A DNA stretch of 64,000 nt from positions 2,064,883-2,128,882 of the forward strand of contig NC_020888.1 of NCBI RefSeq assembly GCF_000355675.1, read 5' to 3'. The first letter of the stretch is position 1, and the number at the start of each line of letters is the position of its first letter. Positions 16,786 to 25,929 of the stretch are shown here, one piece after another. Under the pieces are notes generated by a model that did not search any database, was not told the DNA's origin, and worked only from the letters and a program-made list of their open reading frames with translations. This DNA is from Thalassolituus oleivorans MIL-1 (GTDB lineage Bacteria; Pseudomonadota; Gammaproteobacteria; Pseudomonadales; Oceanobacteraceae). A program made the translations under genes and the position numbers.

Positions 16786-19503
16786 ATGACATCAGCCACT
16801 AATTTTGACCCATCCAGCTCGATCAAGACTCTGCCAGGCACGTCCCATCGTTTTCACAGCCTGCCAGAGACGGCAGAGCGCTTAGGTATCAATCTCGATG
16901 AACTGCCCTTCTCTCTGCGCCCGATTCTTGAGGGCATCGCTCGTAATGTCGGCAAAAACGGCATCACGGTTGAGCAGCTGCAGGCTCTGGGTAACTGGCC
17001 AGCGCATCAGGGCACCGAGCCGGTAGAGATTCCGTTCACGGCGGGTCGTGTGATCATGCACGATCTGAGTGGTACGCCAGCCATCGTCGATTTCGCGGCG
17101 ATGCGCTCTGCGGTACAGCGTATGGGTCTTGATCCAGCGATCATTGAGCCTCTGGTGCGTGCTGATCTGGTGATCGACCACACGGTGACTATGGATAACA
17201 CCGGCAGCCCGGCGTCGCTGCGCATTAATGGCGAGTTGGAAGCCGCACGCAACAAAGAGCGTTATGGCTTTCTCAAATGGGGGGCGCAGGCGTTCAATAC
17301 TATTCGTATTATTCCGCCGCAAACGGGCATCGTGCATCAGGTGAATCTGGAGTATCTGGCTCAGGGCTACCTCAATCAAGATGACCTTATGATCCCGGAT
17401 ACGCTCATCGGTATGGACAGCCACACCCCAATGGCCAACGCGCTGGGTATTGTTGGCTGGGGCGTGGGTGGTATTGAAGCCGGTGCGTCCATGCTGGGCC
17501 AGCCAATGCAGATGCTGGCACCAGAAGTGATTGGTGTTGAGCTGACGGGCGCTCTGAAAGAAGGCGTGACCGCAACCGACCTAGTATTAACCATCACCGA
17601 AATGCTGCGTAAATACCCGCGCGGTGTTGTGGGCAAATTCGTTGAATACGTGGGTGAAGGCAGCGCTAATCTGTCACTGCCTGACCGCGCGACCATTGCC
17701 AACATGTCACCAGAATACGGCGCGACCATGGGCTTCTTCCCGTTTGATGAAATCGCCGCTGATTACATGAAGGCGACTGGCCGTGATGGCGACTTGCCGC
17801 TGGCCTACTATCAGGCGCAGAACATGGCGTGGAAAGCTGGCCAGAAACTCCCGCGCTACACTGACCTGCTGCACCTTGATTTATCGACAGTTGAGCCTTC
17901 CGTTGCCGGACCTAAAAAACCGCAAGACCGTCTACCTTTGGGCGATATCGGCAAAGTATTCCAACAGACAGCAACGGTTGGCTCGCGCACCCCGGAAGAA
18001 GTCACTGTCACGCCTGTTAAGGCTGACGAAGCCGGTATCTTCCAATCGCTGCCGGAGCGTACTCTGAAAGACGGCGATATTGTGATCGCGGCGATTACCG
18101 CCTGCACCAACACCTCCAACCCGGGTCTGTTGATTGCCGCAGGCTTGCTGGCGAAAAAAGCCAATGAACTGGGCATGAAAGTGCCCGATGGTGTAAAAAC
18201 CTCTTTTGCCCCAGGGTCACCGGTGGCAACCGATTTCTTAACCAAAGCTGGGTTGCAGGCGCACCTCGATGCCCTCGGTTTTAACACCGCAGGTTACGGC
18301 TGTACGACCTGTGTTGGTAACTCTGGCCCACTGGCACCGAGTATTGAAGCGGCGTTGCGTGACCACGACGTTATTGTGTCTTCCGTGTTATCCGGTAACC
18401 GTAACTTCGAAGGCCGCGTCCACCCAGATGTCGACACCAACTTCCTGATGTCGCCGCCGCTGGTCGTTGCTATGGCCATCGCCGGTAATGTGAATATTGA
18501 TGTCACTAAAGAGCCGCTGGGCAAAGACGCTCAGGGCAATGATGTATTCCTGAAAGATATCTGGCCGAGCAACGCGGAAATCACGCAAACCATGCACGAA
18601 TGCATGGACCCGAAAGCCTTCCGTGAAACCTACGAAAACTCACTCGCTGGCCCGGAGACCTGGCAGACGCTGGAATCACCGACCGGCCCGGTGTATCAGT
18701 GGGACGAAAAATCCAGCTACATTCAGGAAATCTCTTTCTTCGATGGTTTCGCTCTGGAGACACCAGAAGATTCACTGAACAACATCAGCAACGCACGTAT
18801 GCTGGTGATGTGTGATGACAACACCACTACCGACCATATCTCGCCTGTGAGCCGCATCCGCCCGGATTCACCACCGGGAGAGTACCTGTTGTCGATCGGC
18901 GTTGATGCTAATGATCTGACCTCCCTCGGCGCACGTCGCGGTAATCACCACGTTATGCTGCGCAGTATCTTCGGTAACGTCAAAGCAAGAAACCTGATGC
19001 TGCCGGGCACCACAGGGGCGGTGACGAATTACTACAACACTAACGGCGACGCGGAGAAGATGTCGATCTACGATGCCGCATCCCGCTATCAGCAGGAAGG
19101 CACGCCGTCCGTCGTATTCGGCGGCAAGCTGTATGGCACGGGTTCATCACGGGACTGGGCTGCAAAAGGCCCGGCGCTGTTGGGTGTGAAAGCGATTATT
19201 GCCGAGAGCTTTGAGCGTATTCACAAGTCCAACTTAGTCGGCATGGGTGTACTGCCACTGCAATTGCCAGAAGGCGTGACGCTGGGTTCTCTGAACCTGA
19301 ATGGCTCTGAGACTTTTGATCTGGCGGGCATTGATACTATGGCGCCACGTGGCTCTGTGACGCTGACGATCAAGCGGACTGACGGTTCAACCGAACAGGT
19401 CGAGCTACTGTCGCGCGTGGATACCTCATCGGAGCTTGAGCAGATTCGCCACAAGGGCATTCTGCCGATGGTGTTGCGCGATATTATCGCCGCCAACAGC
19501 TAG
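16786..19503 (+). CDS. acnA: Aconitate hydratase A
   Basis: This 905-residue [4Fe-4S] enzyme is the second aconitase of the window, in the usual length range for AcnA. The cluster ligands are the Cys in TACTNTSNP (about residue 433) and the pair in GYGCTTCVGNSG (about 505-508). Substrate-binding stretches include GMDSHTPMANALG and the C-terminal GSSRDWAAKGP, in the swivel domain. It is clearly unlike AcnB, the two being different architectures. The gene is richer in G and C at third positions than acnB and the DUF1963 gene. It has no visible prp genes nearby, so a methylcitrate role is not indicated. A strong terminator follows. Confidence 0.94.
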   Translation: MTSATNFDPSSSIKTLPGTSHRFHSLPETAERLGINLDELPFSLRPILEGIARNVGKNGITVEQLQALGNWPAHQGTEPVEIPFTAGRVIMHDLSGTPAIVDFAAMRSAVQRMGLDPAIIEPLVRADLVIDHTVTMDNTGSPASLRINGELEAARNKERYGFLKWGAQAFNTIRIIPPQTGIVHQVNLEYLAQGYLNQDDLMIPDTLIGMDSHTPMANALGIVGWGVGGIEAGASMLGQPMQMLAPEVIGVELTGALKEGVTATDLVLTITEMLRKYPRGVVGKFVEYVGEGSANLSLPDRATIANMSPEYGATMGFFPFDEIAADYMKATGRDGDLPLAYYQAQNMAWKAGQKLPRYTDLLHLDLSTVEPSVAGPKKPQDRLPLGDIGKVFQQTATVGSRTPEEVTVTPVKADEAGIFQSLPERTLKDGDIVIAAITACTNTSNPGLLIAAGLLAKKANELGMKVPDGVKTSFAPGSPVATDFLTKAGLQAHLDALGFNTAGYGCTTCVGNSGPLAPSIEAALRDHDVIVSSVLSGNRNFEGRVHPDVDTNFLMSPPLVVAMAIAGNVNIDVTKEPLGKDAQGNDVFLKDIWPSNAEITQTMHECMDPKAFRETYENSLAGPETWQTLESPTGPVYQWDEKSSYIQEISFFDGFALETPEDSLNNISNARMLVMCDDNTTTDHISPVSRIRPDSPPGEYLLSIGVDANDLTSLGARRGNHHVMLRSIFGNVKARNLMLPGTTGAVTNYYNTNGDAEKMSIYDAASRYQQEGTPSVVFGGKLYGTGSSRDWAAKGPALLGVKAIIAESFERIHKSNLVGMGVLPLQLPEGVTLGSLNLNGSETFDLAGIDTMAPRGSVTLTIKRTDGSTEQVELLSRVDTSSELEQIRHKGILPMVLRDIIAANS

Positions 19504-19573
19504 AGCCACTGCTCTGATTGCTTCAGATAAGTAAGACTGCCCTCTTTTATCTCAGCTAGCCTGAAATAAAAGT

Positions 19574-19606
19574 AAAAAGCCCGCTAGGAAACTAGCGGGC
19601 TTTTTT
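19574..19606 (+). terminator. acnA terminator
   Basis: AAAAAGCCCGCTAG pairs with CTAGCGGGCTTTTTT around a GAAA loop; a strong and potentially bidirectional rho-independent terminator. Confidence 0.93.
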
Positions 19607-19694
19607 ATTATGAATAGAAAGTTGCAACTCTTCTTCAAGCCGTTTAGGTTTCATATAAATCATTACTTAAAAACAATAAAAAGATGGAATACGT

Positions 19695-20531
19695 ATGACA
19701 ACCCAATTTACACGTCTGCCTATACGATTACTGCTAGCACTCATTCTAAGTTCAATTCAGGTAAAAGCTCTGGCTCAGACTTGCCAACACGAAATGCCCG
19801 CTACCGAAGCCTATAAAGAGGCCGTATTTTTTTACCCATGTGAGCTATCGGCGCCAACACCTGCAACCACCCTTACTGCAGGCTACAACAATACTTATCG
19901 GAATCTTCAATGGATGGCCGAAGCAATGGCCGACGCAGGTTACGTTGTACTCGCAATGTCCCCAATTGATATCTACGGCGACGTACCGCAATGGACAGCG
20001 GCTCATCTTGGCGGACAAAAAACACTCATCGCAGAAAACAACCGAATCGACAGCCCATTAAAAGGCAAAATCGATATCGAACGCCGCGGCATCGCTGGTT
20101 TCTCCATGGGCGGTGGCGGGACCCTACTAGCCGGTAGTGAACTGCAAAAAGACGTTAAAGCATTAGCGGCCTTTGCACCATTTTTGAAAGCGGAAGATCG
20201 CTTAAAAGTAAACGTTGCAGTACCCACCATGATTCTTGCGGGAGATCGTGACTTACTCGTAACCAACGAGTCTATTGAAGAGATCTACGGCCGAGTGACC
20301 AGCGCTGGAGTTGATAATGCGCTGGCTGTTTATCGTAACGGTCGTCATCAACAATGGTATCGGGCAGAAATCACCACCAATCGTGAAAGCTATAAAGCCA
20401 TGGCAATTGCTTGGTTTGATCTGTATTTAAAGGGTGATAAGTCAGCGGCCAAATATCTCGAGACCATACGAAAAGACGTTGGCACAAATGAGGAATTATT
20501 GAGTCGCTACGAATTGAATATTAAGCAATAA
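19695..20531 (+). CDS. Secreted cutinase/PETase-like alpha/beta hydrolase
   Basis: This 278-residue protein has a Sec signal peptide (PIRLLLALILSSIQVKALA, about residues 9-27, then QTCQ). The mature part follows the type of bacterial PETase and cutinase-like (dienelactone hydrolase-clan) enzymes. The oxyanion-hole region is AGYNNTYRN. The nucleophile Ser is in GFSMGGGG (about residue 139), the acid in AGDRDLLV (about 186) and the His in NGRHQQWY (about 217). PETase has GYTARQ, GWSMGGGG, ENDSIAP and GGSHS at the same points. The substrate may be a polyester or another ester; sequence alone does not decide. It is a paralogue of the lipoprotein at 24193-25074, and both probably act outside the cytoplasm. 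Confidence 0.85.
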   Translation: MTTQFTRLPIRLLLALILSSIQVKALAQTCQHEMPATEAYKEAVFFYPCELSAPTPATTLTAGYNNTYRNLQWMAEAMADAGYVVLAMSPIDIYGDVPQWTAAHLGGQKTLIAENNRIDSPLKGKIDIERRGIAGFSMGGGGTLLAGSELQKDVKALAAFAPFLKAEDRLKVNVAVPTMILAGDRDLLVTNESIEEIYGRVTSAGVDNALAVYRNGRHQQWYRAEITTNRESYKAMAIAWFDLYLKGDKSAAKYLETIRKDVGTNEELLSRYELNIKQ

Positions 20532-20552
20532 CGAGTAAGTCCGGTAGAAATA

Positions 20553-20579
20553 GAAGTGCTGTCAGAATGGCAGCACTTC
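20553..20579. terminator. Hairpin between convergent genes
   Basis: GAAGTGCTG and CAGCACTTC pair perfectly around a nine-base loop between the hydrolase and the convergent SDR gene. The T-run is poor, so it may be a weak bidirectional terminator. Confidence 0.5.
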
Positions 20580-20588
20580 ATGCTTTAG

Positions 20589-21446
20589 TCAGCGTTTATA
20601 TTGCGGATGTGTAAACGAAGATCCTGCTGTTTCAGGAGTTGAAGCACGTTCCACTTTGCCAAATAGCCAATGCGAAAATACAGGGGAAATGCGATTCATA
20701 ACGTACATTACCCAAGCTTCCGGAGTGACCGGTAATATACCTTTATTCTTTTTCACGGCCTTAACAATCGCCGCAGCAACTTTATCGGGGCCATAACCGC
20801 GTTTGGCATAAATTTTATCAATTTTATTGCGAATGCCTGCTTCATCAGCCGCCCCCGCCATACGGGTTTCATTAATAATATTGGTATGTACAACCCCCGG
20901 GCATACGGTAGTAACGCCAATACCGAATGGACGCATATCTTCACGCAACGCCTCAGTAAAACCAAATACTGCAAATTTGGATGTGTTGTATCCCAACATA
21001 CCCGCAGACGCATAATAACCGGCAGCCGATGCGACATTAACGATATGCCCACCCTGCTTACGCTCTACCATTTTCGGTACAAACTGTTTGCAGCCGTGCA
21101 TTACTCCCCAAAGATTGATGTTCATCACCCACTCAAGGTCTTCTTCCGATACATCCAGTAAACCACCGGCTAAGCCAACACCGGCATTATTCACCAATAC
21201 GTCGACAACGCCGACTTCTGCAGATACCCGCTCAGCAAACGCTTTCATCGAATTCTTACTCGCAACATCAACAACGTCAGTAAGAACCACCGCGCTACCG
21301 ATAAGATCCGCAGTTTCGGCCACGGCTTCGGGTTTGATATCACATAGCACGAGCTTAGCCCCTTCCTTTGCAAAGGCTTTGGCGGTTTCACGACCAATAC
21401 CACTGCCTGCGCCGGTTACGAGAACAATTTTGCCAATGAGATTCAT
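20589..21446 (-). CDS. Short-chain dehydrogenase/reductase
   Basis: This 285-residue SDR has the classical NAD(P) site TGAGSGIG (residues 11-18), NNAG (about 88), the catalytic Ser in VASAAGYYAS and YNTSK (about 155-159). The CDIKPEA stretch after beta-2 has Asp, which favours NAD over NADP. The C-terminal 40 residues (VMYVMNRISPVFSHWLFGKV) are hydrophobic and may associate with membrane, as in SDRs acting on long-chain or sterol-like substrates. It resembles the SDR at 29863-30681. The substrate is unknown. Confidence 0.88.
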   Translation of the reverse strand: MNLIGKIVLVTGAGSGIGRETAKAFAKEGAKLVLCDIKPEAVAETADLIGSAVVLTDVVDVASKNSMKAFAERVSAEVGVVDVLVNNAGVGLAGGLLDVSEEDLEWVMNINLWGVMHGCKQFVPKMVERKQGGHIVNVASAAGYYASAGMLGYNTSKFAVFGFTEALREDMRPFGIGVTTVCPGVVHTNIINETRMAGAADEAGIRNKIDKIYAKRGYGPDKVAAAIVKAVKKNKGILPVTPEAWVMYVMNRISPVFSHWLFGKVERASTPETAGSSFTHPQYKR

Positions 21447-21558
21447 AGAAATACCTTAAAGCTAATTTTTTGTTATTCACTGAGAACCATTTAAGCAGGT
21501 TTGCACGTTGGGCCAAGGTTCATAACCGCCAGTGTCGGTGGGTGGCCGGATCTGTAAC

Positions 21559-21567
21559 TGATATAAT
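21559..21567 (+). promoter_or_regulatory. Extended -10 promoter for the 21598 gene
   Basis: TGATATAAT is a perfect -10 with the upstream TG extension. No good -35 is present, which extended -10 promoters do not need. The start codon is 30 bases downstream. Confidence 0.55.
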
Positions 21568-21597
21568 GTCGCCTTACTCAAATTCAGTGCGCGCATC

Positions 21598-22005
21598 ATG
21601 CTCCATTATCAACTTATTATTCGACTTCAGCATACGGATCGCCGTGGTAACCCGTTAAATTACCCAACCGACCTGCAAAATCTCGAATGGAAAAATGACA
21701 AATTTTCAATTTCTGCATCCATTGAACGCATCCGCACGAATAACGATATTTCAGTGCAAGAAACTCCTAAATTAGGCTGGAATTTAGGAGACTTGCTGTT
21801 CTATAAAGACAAAGCTGGAATGATTTGCTGGCGAGAGCAAGATGAGAAAGGCGAGGTTCAATTCATTCAACACAATGTTCTGGAAACGCCGTTCCAACAT
21901 ACTTATACAAGACGTTTCCGCAGCGAAACCGACGAACACATACTTTGGTGCTATCAGGCTCAACAAATTGATTTGCACCTCGCTGCAAATACCCCTGACA
22001 AATAA
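21598..22005 (+). CDS. Small soluble protein of unknown function
   Basis: This 135-residue protein has no signal peptide or membrane segment. It contains several predicted strands with aromatic residues (FSISASIERI, WNLGDLLFYKDKAGMICWRE, HTYTRRF), suggesting a compact beta-rich domain. I recognise no family. The ribosome site is weak. It lies 69 bases upstream of the MFS-PlsC gene on the same strand and could be co-transcribed from the extended -10 promoter at 21559. Confidence 0.6.
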   Translation: MLHYQLIIRLQHTDRRGNPLNYPTDLQNLEWKNDKFSISASIERIRTNNDISVQETPKLGWNLGDLLFYKDKAGMICWREQDEKGEVQFIQHNVLETPFQHTYTRRFRSETDEHILWCYQAQQIDLHLAANTPDK

Positions 22006-22074
22006 GCCTACTGACAGGAAGCAACGTAAGATAGATAATCTGGTTAGCTAATAACAATTTCACAAGGAACGCAC

Positions 22075-23994
22075 ATGGAAGGCCAAAACAAACAGCCACT
22101 CAACAATCCTGCCCCGCGCGAACATTCGCAATTCGCTCTATTGGGCTCTCGTCGTTTTGCCCCCTTCTTCTGGACCCAGTTTTTAGGCGCATTTAACGAT
22201 AACGTGTTTAAGAATTCGTTGATGGCCATGGTGACCTTCGGCTTATTAAGCTCGGGACTCGATCTTAACTTGATGAATAATCTTGGTGCCCTCCTCTTTA
22301 TTTTGCCCTTCTTTTTGTTCTCTGCGCTGGCAGGACAATTGGCTGACAAGTATGAGAAGTCTCATTTAATTCGCTACGTCAAATTGCTTGAAATCGTCAT
22401 TATGATTCTTGGCAGTGCTTGTTTCTTAATGGGTTATACATGGGGCTTAATGCTGTTGCTATTTTTAATGGGCACACAGTCGGCCTTCTTTGGCCCAGCG
22501 AAATACAGCATTATTCCTCAGCACTTGCGTTCCGATGAATTAGTGGGCGGCAATGCCTTGGTAGAAATGGGTACTTTCCTTGCGATTCTTCTCGGCACGA
22601 TTACAGCAGGCCTGTTCGCTATCAGCGACCAAGGTCCAGAGATTATTGGCGCCATTATTATCGCTATCGCCTTACTGGGGTATATCACTAGCCGTAAGAT
22701 ACCTAGTGCGCCGTCGTTAGGTAATGATATTAAAATCAACTTCAATCCTTTTACCGAAACGTGGCGGACGGTTGCTTTTAGTCGCACTAATAAACCCGTC
22801 TTTTTAGCCATTATGGCAATCTCTTGGTTTTGGTTTTTAGGTGCGGCCTACCTAACGCAACTCTATGGATTTACGCGTTTAAACCTTGGCGGTGATCAAA
22901 GTGTAGTGACCGTTCTTCTCGCCACCTTCTCTATCGGTATCGCCCTAGGCTCTCTACTTTGTGAACGTTTATCTGGGCATAAAGTGGAACTCGGACTAGT
23001 ACCGTTTGGCTCTATCGGATTAACTATTTTCGGCTTGGATTTATATTTCCATCCACTTATCGCGGCCGGAACCGAGCTTATTAATGCTCAGACATTTATT
23101 AGCCAGGCGGGTGCTTGGCGCGTCATCGCTGACTTTGCCCTGATCGGTATTTTTGGCGGCTTTTACATAGTGCCGTTATACGCCATGGTGCAAGAGCGTT
23201 CGGAAGAAGCACATCGTTCGCGGACAATCGCCGCGATCAACATTATGAACGCTCTATTTATGGTACTTTCAGCAGCAACCGCCTTTGTACTGTTAGGTAT
23301 ATTTGATTGGAGCATTCCTGAGTTCTTCGCCTTGCTGGCAGTACTGAATGCTCTGGTTGTTATCTACATATATACCGTGATTCCAGAATTCGCGATGCGC
23401 TTTTTAATCTGGATGATCACCCATACTATTTACCGTGTTACTCATACCGACTTGCATAAAATTCCGCAAGAAGGCCCATGCGTACTCGTGTGTAATCATG
23501 TCTCGTTTATGGATGCCTTAATTATCGGCGGGGCTTGTCGACGCCCTGTTCGCTTTGTAATGTTTAAGCCCATTTTTAACATCCCCGTTCTCAACTTTAT
23601 TTTCCGTACTGGCAAAGCCATACCAATAGACTCCAAGAAAGCCGATCCAGAAGCGTATGAAATGGCGTTCCAACGCATATCTGAAGAATTACGTGATGGC
23701 CAAGTGGTGTGTATATTTCCAGAAGGAAAGCTGACAACCACCGGAGAAATGGACACTTTCCGTAATGGTGTAAGCAAAATTTTGGAAAGTGATGCCGTGC
23801 CCGTTATACCTATGGCATTGCGTGGTTTATGGGGCAGCTTTTTCAGCCATAAAGGTAGCCCAGCCCTCACCCGCATGCCGCGTCGCTTTTGGTCACGAGT
23901 AGAGCTGATTGCAGGCGACCAAGTTCAGCCCATGGATGCGTCACCAGAATATTTACAAGAACGTGTACTGTCCTTGCGCGGTGACATCAGATAG
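22075..23994 (+). CDS. MFS transporter fused to a PlsC acyltransferase
   Basis: This 639-residue inner-membrane protein joins an LplT-like major facilitator (about residues 20-425, beginning FFWTQFLGAFNDNVFKNSL) to a glycerophospholipid acyltransferase (about 430-639). The acyltransferase has the HX4D motif NHVSFMDAL, motif III FPEGKLTTTGEMDTF and the proline motif VPVIPMAL. In E. coli LplT flips lysophospholipid inwards and Aas re-acylates it. Some bacteria carry a single LplT-PlsC-acyl-ACP synthetase chain, but this one stops after PlsC, so it would need an acyl donor made elsewhere. It is likely to recycle lysophospholipids. Alternatively it moves another lipid. Confidence 0.9.
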   Translation: MEGQNKQPLNNPAPREHSQFALLGSRRFAPFFWTQFLGAFNDNVFKNSLMAMVTFGLLSSGLDLNLMNNLGALLFILPFFLFSALAGQLADKYEKSHLIRYVKLLEIVIMILGSACFLMGYTWGLMLLLFLMGTQSAFFGPAKYSIIPQHLRSDELVGGNALVEMGTFLAILLGTITAGLFAISDQGPEIIGAIIIAIALLGYITSRKIPSAPSLGNDIKINFNPFTETWRTVAFSRTNKPVFLAIMAISWFWFLGAAYLTQLYGFTRLNLGGDQSVVTVLLATFSIGIALGSLLCERLSGHKVELGLVPFGSIGLTIFGLDLYFHPLIAAGTELINAQTFISQAGAWRVIADFALIGIFGGFYIVPLYAMVQERSEEAHRSRTIAAINIMNALFMVLSAATAFVLLGIFDWSIPEFFALLAVLNALVVIYIYTVIPEFAMRFLIWMITHTIYRVTHTDLHKIPQEGPCVLVCNHVSFMDALIIGGACRRPVRFVMFKPIFNIPVLNFIFRTGKAIPIDSKKADPEAYEMAFQRISEELRDGQVVCIFPEGKLTTTGEMDTFRNGVSKILESDAVPVIPMALRGLWGSFFSHKGSPALTRMPRRFWSRVELIAGDQVQPMDASPEYLQERVLSLRGDIR

Positions 23995-24192
23995 CTCATT
24001 AGGGTATCGAACGGAACTCGCCATCGCTCCTATTGATACCTAATGATCACCGAAACTCTGTGATTCATCGTCATATATGGCCAATTATGTACCCCGATGG
24101 GACTACTTTAGAAAAAGTCGAAAAAAGCGAATGACGTCACACTTGAGATCCGTATTCTGGCCCTACTAATTATAAAAATAGCAGGGTCAGGT

Positions 24193-25074
24193 ATGAAATA
24201 TTTAACCGCTTTCCGTATTGCACCGATTGCGTGTGCAGCGCTCCTTCAAGGTTGTTTTGGTGGCGGTGCACCAACAGAACCCACAGATCCAACCGCTCAA
24301 GACTTAACTAATCCAGGTAGCTACGAAATATGCTCATACGAAGACGGCATCGCTTCTAGTAGCTACGCATCTGCGCGTATTACTTATCCTTGCGATCTGA
24401 ATGATGGCCCGTACCCTGCCACTACGTTAACTGGCGGCTTTACTAATACTAAAGAACAAATGGAATGGCTGTCTGAGCATCTGACCACTCATGGTTACGT
24501 TGTTATCACCATGACACCAACTAACACTTTAGGATTTCCACCAGTATGGGCAACAGCACAACATGGTGGTTTTGACATGTTGGCAACTGAAAATAGCCGC
24601 ACTGGCAGCCCTATCAAAGGCGAAATTGATCTTGATAACCGTAACCTTATGGGCTTTTCTATGGGCGGCGGCGGCGTATTATTAGCAGCCGGAGAAATGG
24701 GAACTGGCTATAAGAGCGCTATCGCACTAGCACCTTGGTTAGGTCAATACTCACCTTCATACGAAAACATTCAAGAGCCAATGCTGGTGCTAGGCAGTGA
24801 AAACGACGAACTCGCCTACTACAGCGATGTTTTCTACGCCTCATTGCCAACCAATATCGAGCGAGGTTTGGCAATTTATACTGGTGCTAGCCACTTTGAC
24901 TGGTTCGGCAGCAGCAACCCAGATCAAAAAGCTAAGTTCCGCACTCTAGTAACTGCATTCTTAGAAGTGCAGCTAAAAGATAACCAAGCCGCAGAAAGCT
25001 ACTTTAATGGTGCAGAGCACGACTCTCATGTAGCGGAGAGCTGGTTCTCTATGTTCGATTATCAAGCTCAGTAA
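24193..25074 (+). CDS. Lipoprotein, PETase/cutinase-like alpha/beta hydrolase
   Basis: This 293-residue protein starts with a lipoprotein signal ending in the lipobox LLQGC (Cys about residue 21), followed by a Gly/Pro/Thr-rich linker. The mature enzyme has the oxyanion motif GGFTNTKEQ, nucleophile Ser in GFSMGGGG (about 157), acid in GSENDELAY (about 203) and His in TGASHFDWF. These line up with the PETase catalytic set (WSMGGGG, CENDSIA, GGSHS). Trp before the Ser is Phe here. A Cys pair near the N-terminus of the mature protein ([16 protein letters not shown]) may form a disulfide, absent from PETase in this place. With the paralogue at 19695 it makes two surface or secreted esterases within 5.4 kb. 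Confidence 0.87.
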   Translation: MKYLTAFRIAPIACAALLQGCFGGGAPTEPTDPTAQDLTNPGSYEICSYEDGIASSSYASARITYPCDLNDGPYPATTLTGGFTNTKEQMEWLSEHLTTHGYVVITMTPTNTLGFPPVWATAQHGGFDMLATENSRTGSPIKGEIDLDNRNLMGFSMGGGGVLLAAGEMGTGYKSAIALAPWLGQYSPSYENIQEPMLVLGSENDELAYYSDVFYASLPTNIERGLAIYTGASHFDWFGSSNPDQKAKFRTLVTAFLEVQLKDNQAAESYFNGAEHDSHVAESWFSMFDYQAQ

Positions 25075-25096
25075 TTACTGAACGATTTTGAACCAT

Positions 25097-25123
25097 AAAA
25101 AACCCGCATTATGCGGGTTTTTT
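25097..25123 (+). terminator. Terminator after the lipoprotein hydrolase
   Basis: AAACCCGCAT and ATGCGGGTTT pair around a single T, with A-run before and T-run after; it can serve both the + gene and the convergent gene at 25144. Confidence 0.92.
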
Positions 25124-25143
25124 ATTGGATGATAATTCAGTCA

Positions 25144-25728
25144 TTATTCACCGAACTGCCACCATTTTTTCTCTTTCTTTTCTTCTTTCTCTGCTTTATT
25201 TGCAGCTTCTTTCGCAGGTGCAGCTTCGTTTTTAGCACGATCTTCTACTTCAGCACGCTTCTTTTCCATAGCTTCTATTTCTTCGCGTTTCGCCTTACGC
25301 TCTTCAAGCTCAGCCTTTTTTGCGTCCATTTCTTCGCGCTTAGCCTTACGATCTTCAAGCTCTGCACGTTTTGAATCCATTTCTTCACGCTTAGCTTTAC
25401 GCTCTTCAAGTTCAGCGCGTTTTGCATCACGTTCAGCTTTTGTTTTTTCTATCTCGGCTTTTTTGCCAGCTTTACCATCCAACTCAGCTTTCTTTTTCTC
25501 CATGGATTCGCGTTCTGCTTTACGAGCTTCTAGCTCAGCGCGCTTACTATCCATTTCTGCTTTCTTAGCATCCATCTCGGCCTTTTTGCCTTTCATTTCA
25601 GGATGCATTTCATCACGCTTTTGCTTAATCGCTTCGACTTGCTCTGGCGTCAATTGCTTAGAATCGTCGGCGTATACAGGCAAAGCTAATGCTGTGCCCA
25701 TGATAAGAGCTAATACGGTGTGTTTCAT
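25144..25728 (-). CDS. Secreted Lys/Glu/Arg-rich repeat protein
   Basis: This 194-residue protein has a signal peptide (MKHTVLALIMGTALALPVYA, cut after residue 20) and then consists almost entirely of charged helix. From about residue 50 to 165 it repeats elements like RAELEERKAKREEMDSK, including three nearly perfect 17-residue tandem units at residues 104-154. It could be a coiled coil or a single stable charged helix. It ends in an odd aromatic tip, KKWWQFGE. ATG 25728 is chosen because GAGGA is about ten bases upstream. I know no function for it; a periplasmic spacer or tether is possible but unproven. Confidence 0.8.
   Translation of the reverse strand: MKHTVLALIMGTALALPVYADDSKQLTPEQVEAIKQKRDEMHPEMKGKKAEMDAKKAEMDSKRAELEARKAERESMEKKKAELDGKAGKKAEIEKTKAERDAKRAELEERKAKREEMDSKRAELEDRKAKREEMDAKKAELEERKAKREEIEAMEKKRAEVEDRAKNEAAPAKEAANKAEKEEKKEKKWWQFGE
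25267..25419 (-). repeat. Three tandem 51-base repeats in the charged-helix gene
   Basis: Three 17-codon units (residues 104-120, 121-137, 138-154) differ at only a few positions. They are likely to vary in number among strains by slippage or recombination. Confidence 0.8.
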
Positions 25729-25863
25729 AATTATCATTCCTCTTTAAGATGAGAATAACCGCCGAGGCTAAATAGGGTTCCGGCAGTACTGGCAAACATT
25801 ACCACAAAGACTATTTCAACCGTACCAATGCAGAAGAAAAGCCTAAAAACAATGGACATAAAA

Positions 25864-25887
25864 AAACAGGCGCCGAAGCGCCTGTTT
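25864..25887 (-). terminator. Terminator after the GLUG-repeat gene
   Basis: AAACAGGCGC and GCGCCTGTTT pair around CGAA, followed on the minus strand by a T-run. It closes the frameshifted GLUG gene. Confidence 0.9.
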
Positions 25888-25929
25888 AATTTTTCATCCA
25901 CCAAGTTTGCACTTAGTTAGATAAACACC

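Noticed and set aside
25111-25374. Phe/Leu-rich 87-residue frame on the plus strand
   Set aside because: It is the antisense shadow of the Lys/Glu repeats in the charged-helix gene.
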